Source of the DNA: Armatimonadota bacterium
Lineage (GTDB): Bacteria > Armatimonadota > UBA5829 > JAUSEB01
DNA: 33,884 nucleotides
Assembly: GCA_030649165.1 (NCBI GenBank)
Contig: JAUSGG010000167.1
Coordinates: 1-33,884, forward strand
Direction of reading: 5' to 3'
How positions within the stretch are numbered: the stretch's first letter is position 1; each line of letters begins with the position of its first letter. Below, in pieces: positions 6,888 through 16,000 of this stretch. The notes beneath the pieces were generated by a model. That model was not told the DNA's origin. It worked only from the letters and a program-made list of their open reading frames with translations, and made no database searches. A program made the translations under genes and the position numbers.

Positions 6888-9593
6888 CTACGCCGCGCGT
6901 CTGCGCTTGCGTTTCTTCCCCATCTCCTCCGAGGCGGCGGCGTTGAACCGGTAAGCGTATATTCCGGGAGGGGCGGGTTCGGTAGGTTGGTCTTCTCTGG
7001 ACGCCGGCTCCCACGTCAGGGCGGGCTGCTCTTCTCGTCCGGGGTACAAGGCCTGAAAAACCTCCAGCGCCAGTTCCCGCGCATCGTGCTGCGTTTTGGC
7101 CCAAATCGTGAGTGTGATGCTTCCAAAGCCTTCAAGCGGCTCGATCAGTTCGACGTCGCACTCCCATGCCGCGCACCCGTCCACGGGCTCGGCCATAGAA
7201 ATGAGGCCGCGGCAAACGACCTCAAGCAGGTTGAGCGGATGGCGCGCGCCCGCGATGCGCTCGCGCGTCAGGTCAAGCGCGCATTTCAGGTGCGAGCGCG
7301 CCAGGTCATAATCGTTAGCGTCGTACTCGATTCTTGCCAGCCCGACGTACGCGTCGGGGTTGAAACCCGCATCGCACACCGCGGCGTAGTACCCGCTCGC
7401 CTGTTCGAGCAATCGGGCGTCGTGATACGCCTGGGCCAGCCTGATGAGCGTCTCCTCGCCCGGCTTTTCCCGGATCAGCGCGTTTGCCCTCCGTTCGGCC
7501 TCCCCGGCGTTTCCCATGAGCGCGTTCACGCGCACGCCGCACAACCTCACGTCGGTCTCGTCTCCCGCGAGTCTCTCAAGGGTTTCGAAGCATTCCATTG
7601 CCTCGTTTACCTGCCCGGAGGCGAGAAGCATCTTCACGAGCATCAAGAGCTGCCGCGGCTCGTCGGGTTTCAGGGAGACGGCGCGGCGCGCGCTGTCCAC
7701 ACCCTGCCGCGGCTTGCCGAGCTGCCACTGACAGTGTCCCAGCAGCGCCCACGGTGTCGGTTGCCCCGGAGTGTCAAAGGTAGTCTGGAGGAGGTACTTC
7801 TCCGCCGGCTCCCAGTTCTCGAACAATGCGGTCAGCCAGCCCATCGCCCACGCAAAAGACCCTTGGATGTTGTAAGTCTCGCAAGCTTTGTTGATCGCCT
7901 TACCGCATTCTTCCGACCAGCCAAAGTACGCCGAGGCGACGCATCTGCCCATCAACCCTTCAAAGCCGCGGCGGTTAGCTTTCAGGCAGAGTTCGGACGC
8001 CGCCCATGCGCGCCGGTAATCGCACCTACCGAGCGCTTCATAGCAGACATCGGCCCAATACCTGGCTTTCGCCTTTCGTCCTCTCAGGTTCCAGGGGGCC
8101 TGCGATTTCAGGCTCTCTTCAACGCGCGCCTGCCAGTCCGGCTCGTGCGCGTCCACACTTCTGGATTCCAGCGCCTGTTCCCAGGTGGTCAGCGACGGAA
8201 AAGGCAGCGGAACGCGCTCGCTGAACCGCGAACGCAGGAACAGCCAAACGCAGAACCATTCCACGGCGACCAGCGCCACACACATCGTAACCGCTAACGG
8301 CGGCCTGGAGGCGGCAACCGACATCAGGATGATCAACGTCAGTCCGGCGACTATTCCTGTCAAGAGAGCGACGAACTGGCCGCAGGTGAACTTGTGGGAA
8401 CCCCCGCTCGCTCGCGCCGACTTTCTGATCCTCGCCGCGTCTTTTCCTTCGTGCTCCTTGACGACAGTCTCTTCGTTGGCTATGAGGCGTTCGGCAATCG
8501 CGTCCGCGTCTTCGAGCAGATCGATGGCGGGGCCGTCGTTCCCGACGGATGGAGACGGGTTTTGGGGCAGAGCCGCCAGTCGGTCGCACAGGGCGGGATG
8601 GCAATCGTAGACCGAGGCGCGTCGGGAGAGCCTCGCTTTTTCTTCCAGGCGCGACCTTTCATCGGCGCTTGCCGGAGTCAGTTCAGAACGAAGCCACCCG
8701 CTGAAACTTCCGCCGCGCTGAGTCCGCACCACCCGGTCCCGCCAGGTCAGGCTTGCGCTCCTTGAGTCCGCTATGTACATCTTGATCAGGCCGGCGCGCA
8801 CCGTATCCGAGCCGCAAACGTCGGCGGCGATGCGGTCGGCGGCGAATTCCTCCTGACGCTCGTACAGAGCGACAAGCCTGCTGCCGGCTTTCGCGAAGAC
8901 CTTTGTGATTCCCAGAAGGACGGCCGCCGCGTAGAACTGCTTTCGGTCTCTCTTTACTCGCGCCACCAGATCGTCGAGCGCCGCGCCGAGCTGGTTCACG
9001 CGCAACAGGCAATTCCAGAGCCAGTTGCTGTAGCCCCGGTTGACGAGCTTCGCGTGCGCCATCTCGTGGACAAGGACGGACGTCAGTTCAGCTTCAGTCA
9101 GGATCGCAAGCATGTCGTATCCCAGCATGAGCTTGCAACGGCCCCGGCCGATCCGGTAACCGAGCAGGCGCACCCCGGCGTTGTTGATCATCTCAAGGGC
9201 AATGTCATCGGGGGGATCGACACCCACTCGCGCCGCCGCGTCTTTGACGAGATCGTACAGGCGCGGCGCGTCGGCTCTCGACAGCGGAAGATGGGTCTCA
9301 GGGCCGGACCTTATCGCCATACTCCGGAGCAGCAGGGACACGAGCCGCGTCAGGGCGCGGACGGGGGGAACCATGTAGCGGCTCATAAGGAACCGCGCGG
9401 CCCCCACGCAGACTATCACATCGAGGGCAAGAAGAGCGGCAATCAGGAAAAGCGACGAGGCGCAGTACAGGTAAAACGCAGCTACGACCGCGGTTGCGGC
9501 AACAACCAGCGCCGCTCTCGTCCGCTTGGGCAGCGGTCTTTGCCGCGCCCTGCTTCGTGTCTGCTGCTTGGCGTTCGGCAGGCCGGTCGTCAT
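6888..9593 (-). CDS. membrane M48-family metalloprotease with TPR region
   Basis: A zinc peptidase of the HtpX/Ste24 type anchored in the inner membrane, 901 residues. Two N-terminal spans (about 28-66) precede the catalytic domain; the zinc site is HEMAH at 176-180 with the third ligand in the motif EFAAD, E249 to D253. A second membrane hairpin lies at about 402-456, followed by a long helical region with several TPR units (about 500-800) and a basic C-terminal tail. The ATG at 9593 was preferred over one at 9638 because AGGAG lies five bases upstream. Family members often act in membrane protein quality control; the TPR part suggests partner or substrate binding. It is divergent from the small membrane protein at 9758. 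Confidence 0.88.
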   Translation of the reverse strand: MTTGLPNAKQQTRSRARQRPLPKRTRAALVVAATAVVAAFYLYCASSLFLIAALLALDVIVCVGAARFLMSRYMVPPVRALTRLVSLLLRSMAIRSGPETHLPLSRADAPRLYDLVKDAAARVGVDPPDDIALEMINNAGVRLLGYRIGRGRCKLMLGYDMLAILTEAELTSVLVHEMAHAKLVNRGYSNWLWNCLLRVNQLGAALDDLVARVKRDRKQFYAAAVLLGITKVFAKAGSRLVALYERQEEFAADRIAADVCGSDTVRAGLIKMYIADSRSASLTWRDRVVRTQRGGSFSGWLRSELTPASADERSRLEEKARLSRRASVYDCHPALCDRLAALPQNPSPSVGNDGPAIDLLEDADAIAERLIANEETVVKEHEGKDAARIRKSARASGGSHKFTCGQFVALLTGIVAGLTLIILMSVAASRPPLAVTMCVALVAVEWFCVWLFLRSRFSERVPLPFPSLTTWEQALESRSVDAHEPDWQARVEESLKSQAPWNLRGRKAKARYWADVCYEALGRCDYRRAWAASELCLKANRRGFEGLMGRCVASAYFGWSEECGKAINKACETYNIQGSFAWAMGWLTALFENWEPAEKYLLQTTFDTPGQPTPWALLGHCQWQLGKPRQGVDSARRAVSLKPDEPRQLLMLVKMLLASGQVNEAMECFETLERLAGDETDVRLCGVRVNALMGNAGEAERRANALIREKPGEETLIRLAQAYHDARLLEQASGYYAAVCDAGFNPDAYVGLARIEYDANDYDLARSHLKCALDLTRERIAGARHPLNLLEVVCRGLISMAEPVDGCAAWECDVELIEPLEGFGSITLTIWAKTQHDARELALEVFQALYPGREEQPALTWEPASREDQPTEPAPPGIYAYRFNAAASEEMGKKRKRRRAA

Positions 9594-9757
9594 TTCGTCT
9601 CCTGTGCGGTCGGTGGCCAGCGTCAAGTTGCAGTGCACTACTTAGTATCGGAAAACCGGGCTCAGAACCATATACCCGTTTAGACGACATGTCGCCGTTT
9701 GTGTTGCGGCAGGTGAAAGTCGGGGCCTTCTTGAACTAAACCTACGGGAGGGCGCTC

Positions 9758-10264
9758 ATGGACAGGCAGGCGTTTCTGCTAGGAAGAATCAGACTTGTGC
9801 TGGGGCTATTCATCATTGGCCTCGTAGTCAGCGGCCTGACCGCTTTTCCCCTCGAATGGGAGTTGAATACCCTCGCCCGTTGGATGGGAGCGCCCGACAA
9901 CGCGACGGTGGACTCCACGACTGGCCTTCTGCAATGGATCGTCAGGGTGCGAAACGGCTTGACCGACACCTATAGCCGATACCCCTGGCTCGCCTACGGC
10001 ACCGATTGGTTGGCCTTCGGCCACCTGATGATAGCCGTCGCATTTATCGGCGCTCTTCGCGATCCGCGTCGGAACATCTGGGTGGTCGAATTCGGGATCA
10101 TAGCCTGTGCGATGGTGGTTCCTGCGGCGCTTATCTGCGGGCCAATACGCGGCATACCGGTTTACTGGCGGTTGATCGACTGCTCGTTCGGCGTGTTCGG
10201 TATAGTCCCACTGTGGCTTGTTCGGAGATATATCCTGCAGCTCGATGCGAAGACCTTTGGCTGA
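9758..10264 (+). CDS. conserved-looking four-helix membrane protein of unknown function
   Basis: A 168-residue protein with a well-placed GGGAGG site before its ATG. Hydrophobic helices lie at about 12-33, 85-101, 109-130 and 139-156. The second half is rich in motif-like residues: YGTDWLAFGHLMIA, RDPRRNIWVVEFG and GPIRGIPVYWRLIDCSFG, which look like positions held by function rather than by hydrophobicity alone. I do not recognise a named family. Its stop codon overlaps the ribosome binding site of the URO-D-like gene, so the two are probably cotranscribed and translationally coupled. Confidence 0.8.
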   Translation: MDRQAFLLGRIRLVLGLFIIGLVVSGLTAFPLEWELNTLARWMGAPDNATVDSTTGLLQWIVRVRNGLTDTYSRYPWLAYGTDWLAFGHLMIAVAFIGALRDPRRNIWVVEFGIIACAMVVPAALICGPIRGIPVYWRLIDCSFGVFGIVPLWLVRRYILQLDAKTFG

Positions 10265-10271
10265 GGCGATT

Positions 10272-11390
10272 ATGGCTCTGATTTCTCCATCTATGGCTGA
10301 CGATATCGAGCGGCGCAAGGAGAACGTTCGACGGGTGTGGGACTATCGGCGCGTGGACCACATCCCGATCATGCTGCAGGTCGCGTCCAATCCCTGGGGT
10401 TACACTACGCGCGAGCGCTTCCTGGACGCGGACAAGCAGTTCCAAATCGAGATCAAGGGCGTCAAGAGGTCGCTTGAACTGGTCCCGGACGACTACATCC
10501 CGTCTATGCGCGTAGACGTGGGCTGCGTGGTCATCGAAAGCGCGCTCGGCGCGCAGATCGTCTTCTCCGATAATCCCAACCAGACCTGCACCGTCAAAGA
10601 GCCGATACTCAAGAGCGCCGACGACATCTATAGACTCACGATGCCAAATCCGTGTACGGACGGTCTGGTCCCTGAGGGATTGCGGCGGATAAAGAGTTTC
10701 GTCGAGCGGACCGAGGGCCAGGTGTACGTCTCCGGCCTGGACATGGGCGGCTCGATGAACGTGGCATTTACGCTTCTGGGGAGCAGCGAGTTCTATATGC
10801 TCAGCTACGACGCGCCGGAGGCGCTGCATCATTTGGCCGATTTCATCGCCGACGTCTTCATCCTGCTGGCCGAGGCGTGCATCGAGGCCGCGGGTGGGAT
10901 CGACCGCGTTACCACGACGGATTTTCCTTACTGGTGGCAGCCGGAGAAGTACAAGGGCCACATGTCGGACGACATCTGCGCGCAGTACTCGCCGGACTTC
11001 TTCAACCGGTTCAGCAAGCCTTACAATAACAAGATCTACAAGAGGTTTGGCGGCGGAATGATGCACAACTGCGGCCCGAACCCCTGCGCCGGCGAGTATC
11101 TTTCGCACGAGCCGCGCATACGCGCAGTTGACCTGGCCTACGACTACTCGAAGAACGACCTGGACGCTTTCAAGAAAGCCTTCGCGCGCGAGGGGCTGAT
11201 CTACTTCGGCTTCGGCGGGCCGGACTTCGGCCTGGCCGATTACAGGCAGGTTATGGAAGTCCTGGCCCCGGACGTGATATGCGTCCCCTGCGTAACCTGC
11301 GGTCCCGATGACGACGTGAAGGGCATCTACGGGGCGTATCTTGAAATATCGTGCGAATACGCAAGACGGATGAATTGGAAAAGCGATTAG
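10272..11390 (+). CDS. URO-D-family protein, corrinoid-methyltransferase-like
   Basis: 372 residues of the uroporphyrinogen decarboxylase fold. The family includes HemE and the zinc-dependent methylcobamide:thiol methyltransferases (MtaA, MtbA, CmuA). Here the middle of the protein has MHNCG with H265 and C267, and a cluster C337, C340, C343 about 76 residues further on, fitting the His-X-Cys-Xn-Cys zinc motif of the methyltransferases and not HemE. The N-terminus, ERRKENVRRVWDYRRVDHIP, is typical of the uncharacterised URO-D-like group. GAGG five bases before the ATG at 10272 decides the start; longer versions overlap the upstream gene. It may transfer methyl groups from a corrinoid, in line with the B12-binding protein encoded next, but no corrinoid carrier protein is visible. 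Confidence 0.82.
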   Translation: MALISPSMADDIERRKENVRRVWDYRRVDHIPIMLQVASNPWGYTTRERFLDADKQFQIEIKGVKRSLELVPDDYIPSMRVDVGCVVIESALGAQIVFSDNPNQTCTVKEPILKSADDIYRLTMPNPCTDGLVPEGLRRIKSFVERTEGQVYVSGLDMGGSMNVAFTLLGSSEFYMLSYDAPEALHHLADFIADVFILLAEACIEAAGGIDRVTTTDFPYWWQPEKYKGHMSDDICAQYSPDFFNRFSKPYNNKIYKRFGGGMMHNCGPNPCAGEYLSHEPRIRAVDLAYDYSKNDLDAFKKAFAREGLIYFGFGGPDFGLADYRQVMEVLAPDVICVPCVTCGPDDDVKGIYGAYLEISCEYARRMNWKSD

Positions 11391-11402
11391 CTGTCAGCCG
11401 CC
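11389..11402. repeat. two heptads of the AGCTGTC class on a stop codon
   Basis: AGCTGTC (11389-11395) and AGCCGCC (11396-11402) follow directly, the first overlapping the TAG stop of the URO-D-like gene. Too short to stand alone, but it fits the pattern of the longer arrays in this window. Confidence 0.4.
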
Positions 11403-11424
11403 AGAAAAAAGGAGCAAGGCGCAG

Positions 11425-12753
11425 ATGAAAATCCTACTCGTCCAACCGCCAATAGACTACATAATCAGCGAGGCATACCGGACCGAGGGCCTCGGTGTCG
11501 GCTACATCGCCGCCGTGCTGCGGCGCGAGGGCCACGAGATTACGCTGCTCGACGCGCACCTGCTCGGCTTCGACCTGCGCAAGACGATCTCGGAGATCAT
11601 CGCCGCGGACTTCGATGCGCTTGGCTTTACAGCTACCGACGTTCACCGGGCGGCGCTGATCCGGCTGGTCAAAGCGGTCAGGCCGGCCAAACCCAAGGCG
11701 ATCATCTGCGCCGGAGGTTATCTTCCATCCCTTGCGCACGACCGGCTGCTCAAGGCTTGCCCGGGTCTGGATTTCGTGGTTCGCGGCGAAGGCGAGGCGG
11801 TCGCCGTGGACGTGTTCGGGCGTATCGCTGAAAAGAAGGACTGGCGCGACGCTCCGGGCGTGGCGTATCGTGAGGGCGACCAGATCGTCGCAAATCCCGC
11901 TCCACCGCTGATTCGCGATCTCGACTCTCTTCCGTTCCCCGCCAGAGACGCGCTGGAGATGTCCTCCTTCCGAGTGGAGTCCGCCGGGGTGGCCGGCAGC
12001 CGCGGGTGTTATCACAACTGTTCGTTCTGCTGCCTGCGCGTCATGAACCAGATCAACGGCAGCCGGATTCCCAGGTTCCGCGGCCCGGAGAACGTCGTCG
12101 CCGAGATCGAGGAGGTTCACCGCAAGCTGGGCGTCACGAAGATCAGGTTTGTGGACGACGACTTCATCGGCCCGGGGCGGAAAACTCGTGAACGGGCGCT
12201 GGCGATAGGCGCGCTGATCAAAGAGCTGAACGCCGGGATCAAGTTCATGATCGAATGTCGGGCGGACGAGGTCGATGAGGACATCCTGCTCCCGCTCAAG
12301 GAAGCGGGGTTGACCAACATCTACCTGGGCGTCGAGTCCGGCGTGCAGCGCGCGCTCGATACATTCAACAAACGGGCGACCGTGGAGCAAAACAAGAAGG
12401 CGATAGAGCTTGTCAGGTCGCTGGGAATCAACCTGCGCTGCGGGTTTATTATGTTCGATCCCTACGCGACCGTGGATGAGATTCAGCAGAACATCAGGTT
12501 CGCCAAGGAAATGGGACTCGACAAGGACGCCGCGGGCGGCCCGGCCCCGCTCATCACCGGACTCAAGCTCTTCCACGGCGCGCCGGTGACGGAGAAGCTG
12601 AAAGAGGACGGCCTTCTGCTCGACAACGGCTTCGAGCTGAGCTATCGGTTCAAAGAGCCCGCTGTGGGGCTGATGTTCAAGACGGCCCTTGTGTGCGGGG
12701 CGGTGTCATCAGTCGCGAAGCGGGTCAAGGCGGTGTTCAAGAGGAAGCGCTGA
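11425..12753 (+). CDS. B12-binding-domain radical SAM protein
   Basis: A cobalamin-dependent radical SAM enzyme of the class that methylates or rearranges unreactive carbons; 442 residues. An N-terminal Rossmann-like B12-binding domain occupies about 1-140, with GLGVGYIAAVLRREGHEITLLD and CAGGYLPSLAHD. The radical SAM domain begins near 185 with the cluster motif C195-x3-C199-x2-C202. FVDDDFIG and GVESG follow as expected for the TIM-barrel core. The C-terminus (about 410-442) is hydrophobic and then very basic. The AAGG sequence five bases before the ATG serves as the ribosome binding site. The substrate is unknown; the URO-D-like gene 35 bases upstream suggests a shared corrinoid or methyl-transfer pathway. 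Confidence 0.9.
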   Translation: MKILLVQPPIDYIISEAYRTEGLGVGYIAAVLRREGHEITLLDAHLLGFDLRKTISEIIAADFDALGFTATDVHRAALIRLVKAVRPAKPKAIICAGGYLPSLAHDRLLKACPGLDFVVRGEGEAVAVDVFGRIAEKKDWRDAPGVAYREGDQIVANPAPPLIRDLDSLPFPARDALEMSSFRVESAGVAGSRGCYHNCSFCCLRVMNQINGSRIPRFRGPENVVAEIEEVHRKLGVTKIRFVDDDFIGPGRKTRERALAIGALIKELNAGIKFMIECRADEVDEDILLPLKEAGLTNIYLGVESGVQRALDTFNKRATVEQNKKAIELVRSLGINLRCGFIMFDPYATVDEIQQNIRFAKEMGLDKDAAGGPAPLITGLKLFHGAPVTEKLKEDGLLLDNGFELSYRFKEPAVGLMFKTALVCGAVSSVAKRVKAVFKRKR

Positions 12754-12837
12754 GGACTGAGGACTGAGGACTGGGGACTGGGGGCTGAGCGCTGAGGACT
12801 GAGGACTGAGGACTGGGGGCTGGGGGCTGGGGGCTGG
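12747..12837. repeat. heptanucleotide array of 13 units, GGACTGA/GGGCTGG class
   Basis: Thirteen contiguous 7-base units: GCGCTGA, GGACTGA, GGACTGA, GGACTGG, GGACTGG, GGGCTGA, then GCGCTGA, GGACTGA, GGACTGA, GGACTGG and three GGGCTGG. The order shows a higher-order repeat of six heptads (42 bases). The first unit contains the TGA stop codon of the radical SAM gene, so the array begins inside the coding sequence. Confidence 0.95.
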
Positions 12838-12975
12838 GGCGCGAAAAGGGCTGCGGTCACTGCGGAACTGACTTCGATGATATTCTACGAGCTGGTCGCA
12901 TTATACCGTTCCCCGCGGGACAGGTTGTCGGTTTGGCGTAACAGGACAGCCCCTTCCGGACGCGGCGCCCAAATC

Positions 12976-12996
12976 CCCCCTCCTTCCAGGAGGGGG
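12976..12996. terminator. GC-rich stem-loop between convergent genes
   Basis: CCCCCTCCT (12976-12984) pairs with AGGAGGGGG (12988-12996) around TCC. It lies between the convergent radical SAM and macroglobulin genes, so it may end transcription from either side; there is no T-run. The rest of 12838-12975 shows no gene. Confidence 0.4.
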
Positions 12997-13011
12997 TTAG
13001 GGGGAGGTCAC

Positions 13012-13039
13012 TCAGAGATCAGGACTCAGGACTGACTCA
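13012..13039. repeat. short heptad run, TCAGGAC class
   Basis: TCAGAGA, TCAGGAC, TCAGGAC and TGACTCA follow each other just past the end of the macroglobulin gene (whose stop is at 13052). Confidence 0.5.
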
Positions 13040-13051
13040 TACCTCATCACT

Positions 13052-16000
13052 CTAGATGGCCTCGATTACGATGGGTCTTACCGTCGATCTTGTCGCCTCC
13101 GGGTTATAGTAATCGTACGCCGCCCCTGCCGGCACGACCACGCGGACCGGGTAGAGCGCGCGCAGTTTGTAGGAGATCCTCAACGGGTGGCCGGGTTTGA
13201 TGTTGCGCAGGTAGAAGATGATCTGCCGCGGAGTGACCTCATACCGCTCGATTATGCCCTTGGCGCGCAGCGCGTCGAGGTCTTCGGTTACCGGGGCAAA
13301 CCCCGGCGGCAGGCCGAGGTCCACAATCGCCATTTTCACCGTTCCCCTGTTGGCGCTGACACGGGCCGTAACGTCCGCCACGCCGTCCTTCTCAACTCGC
13401 AATCTGCCGTAGCTCACGTCTATGTTCAAGTCCCCGGCAGGCCGCTTTGAGACCTTCGACCAGGGAGCATAGTACTTCGCCACGACTTGGTAGACCGGCG
13501 AGGCTCTGCCTTTCACTCTCAGCTCGACTACGTTGCGGCCCGCGCGCGCAAATCGCGATGCGTCCACAACGCTCATAACGTCAGCATCGTCGCCGGAGAG
13601 TCGCACGGTCCCGGCGGACCGGCCGTTGACGATGACCTCAACGTCTCCCCTGCCGCCGGCGCCTTCCGACGCTCCCGCAACGAGCGCTTTAAGCGCCAGT
13701 ATGGTCGCCTGCGTCGTGCTCCACGAACCGGAAGTGTCGCGTGTCGCGATGAGCTCCGCCAGCGCCTGCCTTGCGGTGTCGGGATGCGTGTCAGATTTCA
13801 GGAACGCGTAGGCCGCAAGCGCGGTGGTTTCCGTATTGGCCACGGCGCCGCCGCCATAAGTAAGGGATTGTCCGCGGGCCGTCCACGACGCCCTTCCGTT
13901 CTTCACGTGCGCCGACTCGGCGAGCCGGTCCAGAATCGGTTCCGCCGCGTCTTCATCTCCGCTCGCTACCAGCGCGTTCGCGGCCAGGGCAAGAACGTAA
14001 GGGTCACGCTGCTCGCCGATGTTCCTGCGAACGTAACCGCACGCCCGGTTGACGGTGTCGGTTTCCGCAAATCCGCCCTCGGCCAACGCCCATGTCACAT
14101 AAGATGTGAGAGCCAGCCGTGAGCCGAGCGAGTCCCACGTGGACGTGCTGTGGTCCTGGTTCCACGAGCCGTCGGACTTCTGACGTTGTTGCAGCAGACC
14201 CAGGGCGCGCTGGATCAGTCCGCGGTCGACCGTCGAAACGTCCGCCATGTCCGCCAACTCCATTATGCCGTAGGCCGAAAGGACGGTATTCGCCGGGGCC
14301 TCGCCAAACCAGTCAAAACCGCCGCCGTTGACCTCGAAGGTCAGCAGTCGCTGGTATCCCACGCTGATATACTGCTCCGCCTTCATGCTGATCTCCGGCC
14401 TGTCCTTCTTCGTCGCCTGCAGATATTTGAGGATCAGGACGTTGGGATAGGTCACGGACGACGTCTGCTCGAAGCACCCATACGGGACCTGCAGCAGCGC
14501 GTCGAGTCCGTTTACTACCTGGCTGAACACGCCCGGGTACACCTTCACCAGCAGCTTTGACGCGCCGGGAATAGCGTGCTTGGGGATGTTCACCCGCAGC
14601 GTCGTGTCGCCGGACACCACGCCGTTCTTCACTTGGCTCTGCTCCTGGCCGTTGGGATAGACCGTTACCTCGCGCCGAATCGCGTCGGAAAGCGCTCTGG
14701 AGCGGGCCTCGACCGTCAGCGAGCGCCGACCAAGAGCAACGAATGTAAGCGGGAAGTAGACCACGCCGACTTCGTTGCCCTTCAGTTCGAGCGTCTTTGT
14801 GGTCGGGCCTTTGGCGCGGAACCACTTATCCGGCCTGAGGCTCACCGATACTTTCTGCGTCGTTGGCTGGTAATTATAGACCGCCACGGGCACGGAGACG
14901 GCATCACCCTGCGTCACGCCGACAGGCAGGTCGAGATCGACGAAGAACTCCTGGAAGACCCGCATCGGAGCATTCGCGGACCCGACCTGGCCGTTCATCG
15001 AGCTCGCCAGCGCCGAAATCCGCCATCTCGTGATCGAATCGGCGGCGGTCAAGTCTATCCTGCCCACGCCGGACTCGTCCGTTATGACCGCAGGGTTGGA
15101 GTAGAGCGTCTCGGGGAAGAACTGTCGGACGCACGGCGGCTCCTGCGCGCCTGCCGTGGCAGGCTTGTGTTCGACCAAACTGAGACCAATCTCTTTCTTG
15201 TTGTCCCGCGCGAGTCCCAGTGGCTCCTGCGGAGGCGCCGCGTCCGGAGCAGCCGATGGGGATCCTCCTTCGCCGACCAAAGCGTTGGCGCTGGCCCGGA
15301 ACTTCTCAGAGCTCCTCGCCATCTCCCTAGCCTTACCAAAGACCGGAAACAGGATCATTACAAGAACTATGATAACTCCCAATGTGGCGAGAACCGCCGG
15401 CACGTATCCCGTCCGCCTGCCCGTGAGGACAAGCGAGGCGACCCAGAAGAACGCGAAAACAGCAAGTGTCCAGCCGGTGAAGCACTCAAGTCCGTCGGTC
15501 GGAGCGCCGTCCGACAGGGCTGTCATCAGGTACAGAACGGTCGCAATCGTGACTATGACAAGCCCGGCGGTTGAGGTGAACAGCAGCGCCCGGTGGCGTC
15601 TCTTGTAGGCCAGCGCTGCTTCCAGGGGGAGGAATATCGCAAGCGCGCCGACGGCGAAAACCCCCGCCATATCGAACTGCGACTGTACTCTCTGGACCTG
15701 CCAGTCTTTCTCTTTCTGAGTCACCGCCTCGACCCCTGCCTCACCCGCGTCGACCGCCGAGGCAAAAACGATCCGCGCCGCGCGCTGCATCGACTCGCCA
15801 TCGTGCATAGAGGCGACCGCCGTGGCGTCGCCCCATTCCGGCAGCCGGCCTTTTGTCTGAAGCCGCGGCTTCATGATCTCCAACAATTCGGAGCGATAAT
15901 AGTCGTTCGTGCCATACTCGCCATACTGGGAAGCAGGCGCGAATTTCGTCTGATACCGCGGCTTGAGTATCTCTTCCTGCAGGGCGAAATACAGCGCCGC

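Noticed and set aside
6828-8297. Long plus-strand open frame of 489 codons opposite the M48 gene
   Set aside because: It is the complement of a GC-rich coding region; the minus strand has clear family motifs and a ribosome binding site, while this frame is rich in Arg and Pro without any domain.
10272-11390. HemE, true uroporphyrinogen decarboxylase
   Set aside because: The zinc-type His-X-Cys and downstream cysteines and the N-terminus fit the methyltransferase-like branch; no other heme genes are near.
12747-12837. CRISPR array
   Set aside because: Units are only 7 bases with no unique spacers and no cas genes nearby.
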